Origin: Salvia splendens
Lineage: Eukaryota; Streptophyta; Magnoliopsida; Lamiales; Lamiaceae
Assembly (NCBI RefSeq): GCF_004379255.2
Contig: NC_056032.1
Location: 32,151,322-32,215,321 of the forward strand
Direction of reading: 5' to 3'
Length of the DNA: 64,000 nucleotides
Below, one piece after another: positions 43,947-55,905 of this stretch; within the stretch, counting starts at the first letter, position 1; each line of letters opens with the position of its first letter. The position numbers and the translations under genes were made by a program. The notes beneath the pieces were generated by a model, which saw only the letters and a program-made list of their open reading frames with translations, did not search any database and was not told the origin of the DNA.

Positions 43947-45287
43947 TGTTTGCTTATGCATTTATAAGATGTTTCTCAAACATTTAAATGTATATGAAGC
44001 AAATAAGTCTAATTCTTCTGCATAGTAGACTGGTCGTGAACGACGTTCACAGAAGGTGACGCAGTCGGTCCTCTGTAGAAGAGAAATAGAATTTCATAAC
44101 CTAGATAGGCTTTGGCTACCTATCGTGAAAGGTTGCAGTGTCAGTCCGCATGTTTCCTTACCTTAGGAAATAAACGACACTGGTGTGGTATAGCACTGAA
44201 GGATCTAACAGTTGAGATAAGTCTTTCTTGCTATTTACTGAAAGACGAGGTCTCGGTGATTGTTATTTCTTAATCATTGTTGATATAACATTGAGCATAC
44301 GATATTGATTATGCACTACTTTGATTTATCAAATGGTGCGGATTTTTCGCAATCCAAGAATCCTGATATCTTGGGTAGTGGTGATTAATGTCTAGATGTG
44401 CTAGTATTGTTATTGCAATGAATCGTGTACTGGGTGAGTCCAGTTTGATAATATCCTCAAGAGGTGTTCGAAAAAGGTTTTATTACTCAGAAACCCGGCC
44501 GGTTGGAATTTATTCCAGAATAATAAATAAAGATTTTGAACTAGACAACTCTTGGAAAGAGATATTAATTAATTAAAGTCAAATAGGAGCTTAAATTAAT
44601 TAATGAATATTTATATCTTAAACACGGAAAATAATAAATTAAAGAGGTAAAGTCCGGATTACTCATAATTTGGGATTGGACGGACAGTCAATATTATTTT
44701 ACTATAGTGGCTGATAATAATATTATGTTGGACTTGTATTAAATTGGGGCACAATTTAATTAGTAAAAGTCCAACAGGTTTGGCCTAAGTCCAATCTCCA
44801 TGGATCCCTAATCTGGACCATAATAACTCTATATAAAAGGAGATTAGAAAGAAGATTAAGTGGGATTAACACTAATAATTTCGTGCTCCCCTTTGGGAGT
44901 GGACGAAAAAATCGGTTCTTCACAGAACTAGAGTTCTGTCTCCTTTCTAATCAAGCCCTTTTCGATTTTGACAAGCTTTGCCCACCCAAAGGTCATTATC
45001 AGAGTTCGGGATACAGATTAGAAGGTTTGTGGATGAGTATGAAGAACATCACGTGGAGAAGGCGCAAGCAATCGACGATTCTTTGGAGAATCAGATCGGT
45101 AATTCTAAACCGTAGGAATTCATGTTTTAGGTATTAATTCCTTTTACATGAATTATGTGCGTTCTTGGATGCAATTCTGTGTTTAACATGTAGTTAATTG
45201 ATCCCATAATCGGTCAAATAGATCTGTAATTATGATTTATTTGTGAATGCATAACTTCTGTTGTGCAAGAGGCTCCAAACCCCAGCA
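43947..45287 (+). repeat. 3' LTR of the copia element, 5'-truncated
   Basis: About 1341 bp match the 5' LTR from its position 37082 onward. The first ~115 bp are missing. A ~23-bp segment (GCTTATGCATTTATAAGATG...) is present twice at the break (from 43929 and 43952). The LTR ends CCCCAGCA and abuts CATCC and the FAR1 5' part. A TATA box matches that in the 5' LTR. Confidence 0.9.
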
Positions 45288-46117
45288 CATCCTTCATCGA
45301 CAAAATCCATAATGTGAAAAAAGTTTTTATCTTGCAGTTGCATTCTCAAAAACAGCCCGTGTATAGTTTTGGCATCCCTCTCTCCAAGTCTCAACCTTCT
45401 CCTTTTATCTATGAAGTTCTTACAGACTCGCTCAGTGACACCTAGATTCTGAGGACCTCCGACCATAACTTCTAGAGTCCTCACGTTTTTACAAGTCCTA
45501 TAGCCTGCAATATCTCGACTTTCCAGCAGGTGTTTCATGTGCAAACTTAACTCTCGATTACCTGGCATAAACATTGACAATTGCGGCTCAAGACTGTGAT
45601 TGTGATTCAACTCAACATTCGACACAATCACTTTACCATTAGTCTTCACAATGAAATTAACACGAGCCGGACACTGCGTTTGTCTGGTAAACTTCATAAT
45701 TACATCCTTAGGCTTTCGCCATTTGAGGCAAGCAAGCACGTAATACTTAGACGACGAGCTACGTATTGCAACAGAAAAGCCTTGCAGCTTCGCATAATCT
45801 TGATAGGCTTTCATAAGGCTCTCTTTTGAATCATATTCCATTCCCTTCATAGGAGCCATGTTGGCTATAAGATCTTCACCCGAAACATCATCATCATCAT
45901 CATCGCCGTCTACACCATTAGAATCTAGGATCACAGTAGCTTCTTCTTCTCTGTTGTTATTTTCGTCATCTTCTTCTATCACATCATCTCCTTCTTCATC
46001 ATTGTTGTTACCTTCCTCTTCCACTGTCACATCATATTCTTCTTCACCATTGTTGTTATCCTCTTCCGATAACTCATGATTGTCGCCAAAAATTTCCTCA
46101 TATATCTCGTTCATCAT
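45288..46117 (-). pseudogene. 5' part of the split FAR1-related gene
   Basis: The probable start is 46117 (MMNEIYEEIFGD), preceded by TGTTTAG, which could be a 3' splice site of an intron in the leader. The N-terminal ~90 residues are very acidic (EEDNNNGEEEYDVTVEEEG, then a DDDDDD run). The FAR1 DNA-binding domain follows (MEYDSKESLMKAYQDYAKLQ, CLKWRKPKD, CPARVNF, ELNHNHSLEP), a WRKY/GCM1-like zinc fold with C-C-H-H ligands. It breaks off after NFFHIMDFVDEG, where the copia element begins; the chain resumes at RLHNV at 36967. No stop occurs in this half. Confidence 0.87.
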
Positions 46118-47316
46118 ACCTAAACACAGGATCTGATCAAACTCGCACCTAAGCCAACATTGGAGTAAATGCAAATATGTTATCAACAAGAAAAAGACAA
46201 TCTGACAACAAGAAGAGAGAAAGAAACAAAATACACCTATAGTTAGTAAAAACTAGTCAGTTCAGGCTTCGGGTTTTAATCTGTTATATGTGATCAATGC
46301 ATAGAAATACCAATTTAAGCAGACAATAAATAATGATTGTACGTAGTGAAAGCAAGTTTTCAAGAGGATAAGTGATTGAACACATTGAGGTGAGGAGAAA
46401 TGCTTGACCATGAACATGTATACGAAGCCTACAACACATATAAATAAGAGCATAGGGGTGGTACCTTTGATGTTTTCTTATATCGTGGCACCAATGATTT
46501 GGGTGAACAAGGCTGAAGATGCCGCAACCTGCGACGCAGAGGGCCGGACGGTGGAGGCTAGTCGACGGAGACGGTGGAGGCTGGTCGACGGATGGAGGAG
46601 TGAAGATATTTCTTTAGTTGTAAATCTTTATTTTTGATTGAGTGTATTAGGTAAAAGAGTGTAATTTGATATGAGTTTACTTTTGATAATAATTTGATTG
46701 ATGTATATTTAGATAAAAGATAGTAATTTGATATGAATTGCCTTTCCTTTTATGATTAATTGATATATATTTATTTATTCAATTATTATTTAATTCAAAA
46801 TAAGGGTATATTAGTCCATATTATAATTTGGCTTATGGCAAATTGACATAGGGGTATTATGGCTTGGAGACATTATGTCTCTAAATAATCACTCCACCTG
46901 AAACTAGTGTTACTTTATTTCCTCTACTACTTTACTCTTTTTTATTTCTATATTTTATTTTATCTTCGTTTAACTTATTTAACACAATTTCTTAATCTCC
47001 GTGCCCAAATGAAATTAAATGACCTAACTTAATTGGGATGGAGGAGTATCCATTTTTGCTATTTCGGTACATATGCGATTCAAAATTCTATTTTTTCATA
47101 TTTCGAATAAGTGAACCTTACATTCAACTAAATCATTTTACTTGTACTCTACTACTATAAAGACATAGAGTATAAAATTCATGTTTCACTCGCCATTTAT
47201 TTTCATAAAGTTAAAACAAATTTTAAACCCGTAGCTGAGTTATTTTAACTGACAAATATATGTAATTAGATGTTACTAGTTCTTTCATTCTTTTGACTAA
47301 TAAAGTTAAGCTGTCA
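46118..47316. other. Upstream region of the FAR1-like gene and gene-free DNA
   Basis: A GC-richer stretch (46510-46600) has a 20-bp direct duplication around GGTGGAGGCT(A/G)GTCGACGGA. A tandem pair at 46660-46740 shares (G/A)TAATTTGATATGA. No gene is recognised. This may include the FAR1-like promoter and first non-coding exon. Confidence 0.45.
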
Positions 47317-47321
47317 TGTCA

Positions 47322-47559
47322 TGTTAAATGGTTCAGGAAACATATTAAGAGAGAAAGCTTAGGAGATTAATAAGTTTATATGGAATTGAGTGAGTTTTTC
47401 ATTGAGTATTACTCCCTTTAGATAGGGCATAGGGTATGATGTACATGGTATGATTTTTCCTATATAAGGAATAATCAAATCTCCTAATTAATACAAAATA
47501 TTCACGCATTCCTTGATTAGAGTAATTGATTCTAAAGAAATCTTGTCTTATTTCTAACA
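47322..47559 (-). repeat. 3' LTR of the minus-strand copia element
   Basis: 238 bp. It lacks the small CAAGCCT-like insertion seen in the partner LTR. On the minus strand a purine-rich GAGAAGGAG tract (about 47561-47569) precedes it as polypurine tract. Confidence 0.9.
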
Positions 47560-50500
47560 CTCCTTCTCAAATTGAATGGTGTGATCTCCAACACTCAATT
47601 TGCATAGTACTTCTTCAAAGCTTCTGGCATTAACTGTTTTGGTCAGTATATCAGCAAGCTGGTCTTCAGATCTGACAAATGGAAACTCCACAATGCCATT
47701 TTCAATGTTCTCCTTAATAAAGTGTCTATCTACCTCCACATGCTTAGTCTTGTCATGTTGGACTGGATTCTCCGAGATGCTTATAGCAGCTTTATTGTCA
47801 CAGTATAATTGCCATTTGTTGGGAGGCAAGTTCATTTCTCCCAACAATCTTCTCAGCCATAGTATTTCAGTCAAAGCACTTTTAATCCCACGAAACTCTG
47901 CCTCTGCACTTGATAAGGTCATCACCTTTTGCTTTTTACTCATCCAAGTCATTAAATTCCCACCAACGAAGGTGAAATAACCTGCTGTAGACTTCCTGTC
48001 GTTGGGATTTTCTGCCCAATCAGCATCGGTGAAGCCATGAACCTCAAGATGTCCATTCTTCGAGAACATCACTCCATGCCCAGTAGTTCCTTTTAAGTAC
48101 CGACAAATCCTGAGTGCTGCCTCCATATGATCTGCATGTGGCTTGTGCATAAATTGACTCACAATTCCAACTGCATAAGCAATATCAGGTCTAGTGTGAG
48201 AGAGATAAATGAGTTTTCCGACTAACCATTGTTATCGACTTCGATCAGCCAGCTCAGCTTCATCCTTGATCTGCAATCTGTGGTTTACTGCCATAGGTGT
48301 GTCTAGTAGACCTGTTTCTGCCAGTATGTATAGAATGTATTTTCTCTGCCTTAGGAAGATTCCATTCAGTGATCTGAGAACCCCAATGCCTAGAATGTAT
48401 TTTAGATCTCCCAAGTCTTTCACCTCAAACTTTTGGAACAGATTCTTCTTCAAACTTTCAATCTCTTGTAAGTCATCACCAGTAACAATCATATCATCCA
48501 CATATATAATTAAACAAGTGATCTTATCTCATCGCTTCTTCAAGAACAGTGTATGATCTGAGTTGCTCTGCTTATACACATAACCTTTCATTGCTCCAGT
48601 AAATCTTTCAAACCACACTCTTGAGGATTGTTTTAGCCCGTACAATGTTTTCTTCAAGCGACACCCTTCTTCTATCTTGAAGTCTGTAGTAAATCCTGGA
48701 GGTGCTTTCATGTAAACTTCTTGTTCTTTCTTTAGCTCGCCATGAAGGAAGGCATTTGTGACATCAAACTGATGCAGATGTCAGTCTTTGTTTGCTGCTA
48801 CTGACAATAGCACGCGAACGGTTTTCATCTTAGCCACTGGAGAGAAAGTTTGTGTGTACCCCTTTGCCACGAGTCGGGCTTTATATCTCTCAATCGAGCC
48901 ATCAGATCTTCTCTTAATAGTAAACACCCAACGACACCCCACTGGTCGTTTTTTTGTTGGTACAACACACTTCTCCCATGTTGCATTTCGAATCAATGCA
49001 TATATTTCTTTCTTCATAGCCTCCCTCCAGTGCTTGTGTCTCATTGCTTCCTCCCATGATTGTGGGATTTCTTCTTCCTCGTACAAAGCATCATCGAATG
49101 CTTGAGCCATCTCCGAAAATGTCCCTTTACCAGATTCACCACTGAATATCGTGCTTTTCTGTTAATCTTCTCGGGTATATATATCTTTGGTGGGACTCCT
49201 CTGTTTGATCTAGGTGGAAGTCTATATCTCTTTGGTGGGACTCCTCTGTTTGATCTAGGTGGAAGTATGTATCCACCCGTATTAGGATCTATTCCTTCTA
49301 CTTCCACGGAGGCATCACTTTCTCCTTCCCTATTGTCAGTATCTTCCAGAACCACAATATCAGTAGAAACAACATTTGTATCCATAGGGATATGAGTACT
49401 TACATTGGATATCCGCATCGGAGAAATAGTCGAAGCATTGTCACTTTCCACGATGGATTTAACTACATCAGGGACCTGCTCAGCGGTACTGCATGCGTAC
49501 TGCCTTCTCTGTTAGGTCCGCCACAGGACTGCTTGGCATTGACATTGATATCCAGCTTAGTGAGTCAGTAGTACTACTCTCCCCCTGAATACTAAGGTGG
49601 ATAAAAAATACTCGGTTTTAAGGAAGTTGCAGTTCATTGTGGTGAACATGTGACTGGTTTTAGGGTATACCCCTTCTGATTAACTCCGTAACCAACAAAC
49701 ACACATTTAATGGCACGAGGAGACAATTTGGTTCTTTCATGTTTTGGGATATGAACAAAAACAAAGTATCCGAAGATACGAGGTTCTAGAGTCAAGGAAG
49801 GAAGAATTTTTATTAGGGTGGATAGAACTTGTAACGGGGTTTGGTATTTGAGGATACTAGTGGGTAAACGGCTTAAGAGATAGGCTGATGTGGCAATAGC
49901 TTCAGGCCAGAAATGTTTTGGGGTTTTTGAATCAATGAGCATTGATCGGGTCATTTCGAGAAGAGTTCGATTTTTCCTCTCGGCTACGCCATTTTGTTCG
50001 GGAGTATAAGCACAAGTAGTTTGGTGTATGAGGCATTTTTCTTGGAAGAATTGTTTCATGCTAGAATTAACGAACTCTCCCTCATTATCTAACCTAAGGA
50101 TTTTTATGGTTTTCTGGAATGTTATAGAAGGAAGAGAAATGTGTAAAGACTTCAGATTTTTGTTTCATGAAATATACCCAAGTCATGCGTGTACAATCAT
50201 CGACAAATACTAAGTAGTATCTAAAACCTTGTCTGCTAGTAATTGGTGCGGACCCCATATGTCAAAATGTACTAAGGAAAATATAGTCTCAATGCAAGTA
50301 TTATTTAAAGGATAAGAGGTTCGATGACTTTTAGCTAAAAACAGTTTTCGCAATACATGTCATGCTTAGGAACAATATCAGGAAACAACATTTTTAAATA
50401 ACCCAAGGAATGATGCCCTAGACGTCGATACCAAAGACAAGCTTTCCGATCAGCAGACCCGTGAGTTAACATGGCAGTTCCTTTTTGAACTATCTCATCC

Positions 50501-52347
50501 ACGTAGTACAGTCCATCACGTTCAGTGCCACACCTAATAATCTTCACTGTTCGGATATCCTGCAACAAACAAAAGTGTGGTTGCATTAGTAATGTACAGT
50601 TCAATTCTTTTGTGGCATGGCTGATCGATAACAGTTTATGAGACATAGACGGGATATATAGACAGTTTGATAATTGCAGAGTAGGAGATATTTTCACAGT
50701 TCCAGCCCCCTCTATAACAGTAAATTCTCCATTAGCCGTCCGAATGTGGGATTTCTGAGGCTTTTGCATTTCTGTAAGGTCTGATGCATCATAGGTTATT
50801 GTGTCGGTGGCCCCACAGTCAAATATCCATTTAACATTTTTCCCTATATCCCCATACATATGACATACAGCATCAAGTTTTTTGTAGTGGATGAAATTGA
50901 TTTTTACATAAAATCTAGGCATTTGTGGATTTATTTGGAGTTTTAAGGGTCAATTTTAACTGAGCAGAAAAACATGAGCTAGTATGCAATTTATCTAGGA
51001 CATGAGGTATATTTTTGGATTTAGGAAGAGTTTGGGGGTCCATAATAAAAGTCCCCCCAAACCCTAAGTTACCTTCTGCCCTAGTATCCGTTGTTTCCTG
51101 CTCCACGCTCAAGTCCTCTGCCCAATTCTGGATGACGGTTCCTCCGACGAAATTGGCTGCTCCGGTTGGATTTGTCAACTGAGCAGCTCCGCCGCCCCGA
51201 GTCTGTGCGACCTCTCGGTTGCTCTCGGTGGTGGCGGGGTGATTTCCCCCTTTGCCTAGTTGTCCTACGTCAGCAGCGGCGGCACGGCCGTCGCGGTTCC
51301 AGGGTGTGTGAGCTGCCGGTGGTGCAGATGGTTGCTTGCCGTGTTTTTCCTCCCACCAATCTGGATATCCGACCAATTCAAAGCAAGATTCCTTGGTGTG
51401 TCTCTTTCTCTTACAATGTGAACAAACCAATTTTGATTTATCTTCTTCATCGTTTCGTCGGTTCCAGCCTCCGCCGCCGTGATTGTTGCCACCACGAGAG
51501 CCTCCACCGCCGCTGCTGGGTTGGTTCGGCCTTCCTCGGACGGTGAACCCAGCTCCGATGCCGTCTGCAGTGATTCCAGTTTCTGGATGCAGAACCTGAT
51601 TCCGCTTTTCCTCCCGCTTTACCAGGTTGTAAGCGTGGTCAACCTAGGAAGTGGCTCCATTTTAACGATTTCCCTCTTGGTTGATTCATACTTACTGTCG
51701 ATTGCAATTAGAAATTGAAAAAGTCTGTGTTCTTGGATGAAATTATCATGAATTTCTATGTCCTCCGGATACTTCATTGGGTTTGGTCGTTTTTCATCAA
51801 TTGACATCCACAGATCTTGTAGAGTGCTCTATGTCTCTTCCAGTGATTGATTCCCCTGTTTCACCATGCTGGCCTTTATTTGCAGGTCGTATATTTGGAG
51901 TTTGTCTCCTCCACTCCCGTATGTGATGACCAATGCATCCCAAATATGTTTCGCCGTCGGCTGCTTTGAAACTCGGCTGACCAGTCGTGGTTCAATGTTT
52001 TGTATGAGCCAAGTGAACACGCAATGATCGGCTTGTTGCCACTGCAGAAAGGTTGGGTCGGTTCTTGGCGGGGAAGGCGGCACTTCGGTTATGTGAGAGA
52101 CCATTCCCCGGCCTCTAATCGTTGTTTGGACCAATACAGCCCATACGGGATAATTTTCCCCATTCAATTTGTTCCCTCCGTTGTGGAGAGGCTGTGTATC
52201 AATTTTGTATGGTGTGGGTGTTTCTGGTGGGTTATTTGGTGGTTGATTCATGGCAAAACTATTGCGCATGAAGTTGGCAAATTTTCTGGCAAACTCGTCT
52301 GCCATGGCTGAATTTGTGGTTTCGGGTAAAATATTTTCTTCTGACAT
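47554..52347 (-). pseudogene. Copia gag-pol polyprotein relic
   Basis: Gag (52347-51620) has LNGENYPVWAVLVQTTIRGR and a stop after NQSLEET. The nucleocapsid CCHC knuckle CSHCKRKRHTKESC is at about 51420. The protease has FDCGATDTIT (about 50822), where D-S/T-G is expected. The integrase zinc region has WYRRLGHHSLGYL (about 50430); the core/C-terminal part is at 50059-49634 (YTPEQNGVAERKNRTLLEMT). RT is at 49110-48232 ([43 protein letters not shown]). RNase H is at 48162-47554 (DADWAENPNDRKSTAGY, CDNKAAISISENPVQHDKTK). Several frame breaks and stops separate the blocks, so it cannot act autonomously. Confidence 0.88.
49179..49268 (-). repeat. In-frame 45-bp tandem duplication in the copia polyprotein
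   Basis: Two copies of a 45-bp unit (CTTTGGTGGGACTCCTCTG..., at 49185 and 49230) encode a doubled LPPRSNRGVPPK motif in the linker between integrase and reverse transcriptase. The phase is preserved (15 codons). Confidence 0.85.
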
Positions 52348-52460
52348 TGGCGCTACTTGCGCATGTTCAAGGTGCGGAAATGGAAATGGAAAAGGAAAAG
52401 AACAAGAGGGCCGAGAATGGTATCACGGACTATGACGATACCTATTCTGAGTCCTAACCT

Positions 52461-52473
52461 GCTCTTGATACCA
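52461..52473 (-). other. Primer-binding site of the minus-strand copia element
   Basis: On the minus strand TGGTATCAAGAGC directly follows the 5' LTR end (52474). It matches the initiator tRNA-Met complement except for one extra A, typical of many plant copia elements. Confidence 0.85.
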
Positions 52474-52718
52474 TGTTAAATGGTTCAGGGAACATATTAA
52501 GAGAGAAAGCTTAGGAGATGAATAAGTTTGTATGAAATTGAGTGAGTTTTTCATTAAGTATTACTCCCTTTAAATAGGGCATCGAATATGATTTACATGG
52601 TATGATTTTTCTTATATAAGGAATATTCAAATCTCTTAATTAATACAAAATATTCACTCAAGCCTCATTCCTTGATTAGAGTAATTGATTCTAAAGAAAT
52701 CTTGCCTTATTTCTAACA
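52474..52718 (-). repeat. 5' LTR of the minus-strand copia element
   Basis: 245 bp, TGTTAAATGG...TTTCTAACA on the plus strand. About 6% divergence from the partner LTR makes this insertion clearly older than the Tat element. Confidence 0.9.
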
Positions 52719-53082
52719 TATCATTGATAATTGCACACACACCAATGAGGAAAATGGATGTAACGAATATTGCGACAAAATCTAACCCAAATAAAGGTCC
52801 ATATAAAGTGTGAGGACCTGTTGGGAAAGTAACTAGCCCAGCCCAGTAAGAGTTTGATTTTACCTTATTTCGTTAGCCCAAACCTGTATTTTATATTAAC
52901 TCTGGTAAAAAATAATTTTGACATAAAATGTTGTTTATGTTATGTAACTGTAACGAACCCAGAATTCATAGAAAAAATAATGAATACGAAATAAATGCAA
53001 TACACAACAATAATCGTGGGCAATATTGGATGTACAATTTGAAAGTAAAAGTGGAGGTTTATTTAGTTGAAGAATTGTAAAA

Positions 53083-54177
53083 TCATGGATTCTTGACAAT
53101 GGTAACTGCACATTTTGCATTGGCCATCACATAATTGCTTACGCTGCCCACAATGATCCTACATAACATAAATAGAAATAGTGAAGTAATGTCAGTGGAT
53201 TGTAAAGTTCACAGTATTAGTATTTTTTTGTCTTATAAAAATATGCACTCTTTCTTTTCTAATCCGTCCCACAAGAATATGCACTTTCTAATTTTGAAAA
53301 CTATTTTCTGTTTAATAAGCTGCGACTCATTCTTGTGCCTAACACAATGTACATTCTTCTCTAACAATACTTTAATTACTTTTTCTTTTTATCTCTCACT
53401 TATTAATTACTTTTTCTTTCTACCTCTCTCTTACTTACCAATTGTGCGTTAGAAACTTGTGCCTAACACAATGTACATATTATTGTGTGACGGAAAGAGT
53501 AGTATTTAAATGGTTAAAACTTTCTATATTTAGAAATTGGTTTAATTTTAGTGGAGGAAGTTAGTATTATTATGGTGAGATTGAGAATTGAAAAATAGGT
53601 AAAGAAGGAAGAAGAATACCTTTGGATGAGGGTGAGGCCCCTGCTACCCATCACCAAAGAATCCAATTTGAATTCTTCACAAGCATCACAAAGCTTCTCT
53701 CTCGCATCTCCCCAATACAGCTTTACCACCACATTTATCTAATTAATCCGTCAAATTGTTCCTAATTTCATTAGTATTAATCAATGAAATGAAATGAAAT
53801 GCAGTAAGTATAGAACACAACCTCTTTCTGCCTGGCCGCAGTGTCCAGCATGTCCAGAACTTCGATATCAATGCTCACGTTGTACTTCTTCATTCTCTCC
53901 GGCTCCCGGAATTCCGCCAGTGGCATCACAGCTTCAATCAAAATCACAATAAAAATCTCTTTTTTGAAAAGAAAAAAAAGAAATTGTAACAGTTGGACAT
54001 ACGAGAACCAGATTGGGCCCAGAGTTGGCTCTGGGAGTCATCGGCGGAGTGAGGTTTGACGTGGAGAATGTAGAATGTGTCGCCTTTATCAGCCAAATGA
54101 TCGATCGACCATTGCAGCGCCGCTTTGCTGCTCTTCGAGAAATCTATCGCCACGCCGATTGTCTTGTCTTTCGTCAT
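53083..54177 (-). CDS. Universal stress protein A-like protein
   Basis: Four exons on the minus strand: 54177-54003, 53931-53822, 53738-53620 and 53158-53083. All are GT-AG and total 480 nt, 159 aa. The single USP domain begins [20 protein letters not shown] and includes [28 protein letters not shown] and [20 protein letters not shown]. The ATP-binding-type loop [11 protein letters not shown]...[10 protein letters not shown] (G-x2-G-x9-G-S) is followed by the terminal strand CAVTIVKNP. Length and layout match the Arabidopsis At3g53990 type (from memory). Such small cytosolic proteins bind nucleotides and are induced by stress. No targeting sequence is seen. The start is the first ATG of the conserved N-terminus. 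Intron 3 (53159-53619) holds a small CA/AT-rich stretch but no gene. Confidence 0.93.
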
Positions 54178-55896
54178 TCTCTTATCACACCAAATTTCTG
54201 TTTTTATTTTCTCTACACTATTGGATTTACATTTACTCCTCTTCTTCTTCTTCTGATCCGAAAATATGATTTTCCCATCTTCCCTAACTTATACACGTGC
54301 CATTTAATTCATGGTCTGTATTATTTTTATTTTTCTAGTACAACATTTAAAACTCTTAATAAACCGCATATTATTTGCCAAAATGATGGGCAATCATTTT
54401 ATTGTTTTGGGCCTATTTATCCACATTTACGCTCTTATCCAGTTTGATTTATCCGGCCCATTTTATCAAAAAATGAAATCATTATCATATAATTTGAATA
54501 AAGAAATTACTACTCTTGATGCGTTTCTTTTTGGTACAGTGTTTAAGAAAATTTTGTTTAGTAAGTTAAATAAAGTAGATGAGAGATCAAAGTAAGAGAG
54601 AGAAGAGAGAGTAAAGTAAAAGAAAGAATAAAGTAAAAGAAAAGAGAAGAGAGACCAAAAAAAATGACTCAAGTAACTTGTGACAGCCCAAAATGAAATA
54701 CGATTCAAATAACTTGGGTAAGAGGGAGTGCATGATAAAAAATGCATAAACTCTTACGTAATAAATCACAAATTTTTTAGATCATTAATAATATACTACT
54801 ATTCACTTTGTTCCATTTAAGATGTCCACATATTATAGTTATTTTTTTATGTATTATACAGGGTTGTTAGTTTAATTGTGCCACAAAATAAGTGTTAAGA
54901 GTATTTTGTATTGTATTATTAAGTGACTTTACAATTGAATAATTTTTTAAAACGTATACAGTTTTAGATATTACTCTATTTTATTTTTATATGTTATGGA
55001 ATATTTAATTGGTATATAATTCACATCCCAATTTAAAAGTTCGAGATCCACAGTACTAAAATGGTTCGTGGCGTGCGTCCTACACTGGGCCCAAACTACC
55101 ACCTCAAAATGGGTTATAAAGCCCAACCCATTTATAAATGTCCATGTTTTAGCACCAAGAACAATATGGGTTAAATGAAGTCCGGTATTTTAAAGCTCAA
55201 GCCTTTGCTGTAAATAGTTTGCTTAACAGCCTTCTTTCCCCAGCTTATTTGTTTTGTTTTGTTTTGTTTTATCAGTGCCAAAGTATCACAAGCTTCAGTA
55301 TTAAAAATAATTTCTTACATGCACACACGTGGCAAAAAAAAGAAGAAATATAATGGTTATCACTGAACACTGTAAAAATCAGAGACACACTATTGCACAT
55401 ATATATTCTCAATTTTGCAAATGTCTATTGACATATCCTTTTATGTATGCAATAAGTTTTGAAAGGGCACCAACTGATATTTTTGTTGGGATCAGTGACT
55501 GTATGCATAACATTATAGATTCATTGCACTCTACCAAATATATTACCCACCATGCACTTGCAAACATGCCAACAGATATTAGGCTTCTAATCATTACTAC
55601 TATGCAAATATTAATTACCTAATGAATCTGTTTGTATCTTTCATCCTTTACTCCTGTCTTTTTCGTGAATTTGGAATTGCAATTATTTTCCATTTTGAAA
55701 ATGTAAAACGAATAAACACAGAAGTTGTATTCAAAGGTGATGATAGATCTAGATCTAGTGCAATGGATGAGCCTCCACGTGCATTTCTTACCTTGTCCCA
55801 TAACCATAGGACATCTTACCTAGCACATAGTATATAAATATGTTTCTATTAAATACTCCATAAAACACATATTTTTTTGTAATTGAGTTAAATGAA
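54178..55896. other. USP upstream region and gene-free DNA
   Basis: The probable USP promoter is at 54178-54400. A degraded MITE-like stretch at about 54521-54735 is rich in AAGTAAAAGAGAG and ends GGGTAAGAGGGAGT, resembling a worn GGACGGAGGGAGT terminus. A (GTTTT)n run lies near 55249-55270. The 97-aa open frame at 55329-55622 has no domain that I recognise, no clear promoter and a composition like the flanks, so it is not called. Confidence 0.5.
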
Positions 55897-55905
55897 TTAA
55901 TATTT

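Larger units (their letters stand above)
36968..45287 (+). mobile_element. Decayed Ty1/copia retrotransposon inserted in the FAR1-like gene
   Basis: The element is 8320 bp. The 5' LTR is 36968-38432 (TGTTAGG...CCAGCA), followed by a tRNA-Met-type primer-binding site. The 3' LTR is truncated at its 5' end (about 43947-45287). The target duplication is CGTCC (36963-36967) versus CATCC (45288-45292), one transition apart at a CpG. The interior is a long structured leader, then gag and pol remnants full of stops, with a nested MITE. A deletion joins the reverse-transcriptase region to the LTR interior. LTR copies differ by roughly 2% by eye. Confidence 0.92.
47322..52718 (-). mobile_element. Older Ty1/copia retrotransposon on the minus strand
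   Basis: The element is 5397 bp. The LTRs are 47322-47559 (238 bp, its 3' LTR) and 52474-52718 (245 bp, its 5' LTR), each TGTTA...TAACA on the plus strand. They differ at about 14 positions plus a small indel. Flanking TGTCA (47317-47321) and TATCA (52719-52723) look like a target duplication with one transition. The internal order on the minus strand is primer site, gag, protease, integrase, RT and RNase H, the copia order, with several stops and frameshifts. Confidence 0.92.

Noticed and set aside
55329..55622. 97-aa open frame starting MAKKRRNIMV
   Set aside because: No recognisable domain, composition like surrounding AT-rich DNA, no clear promoter or splice context.
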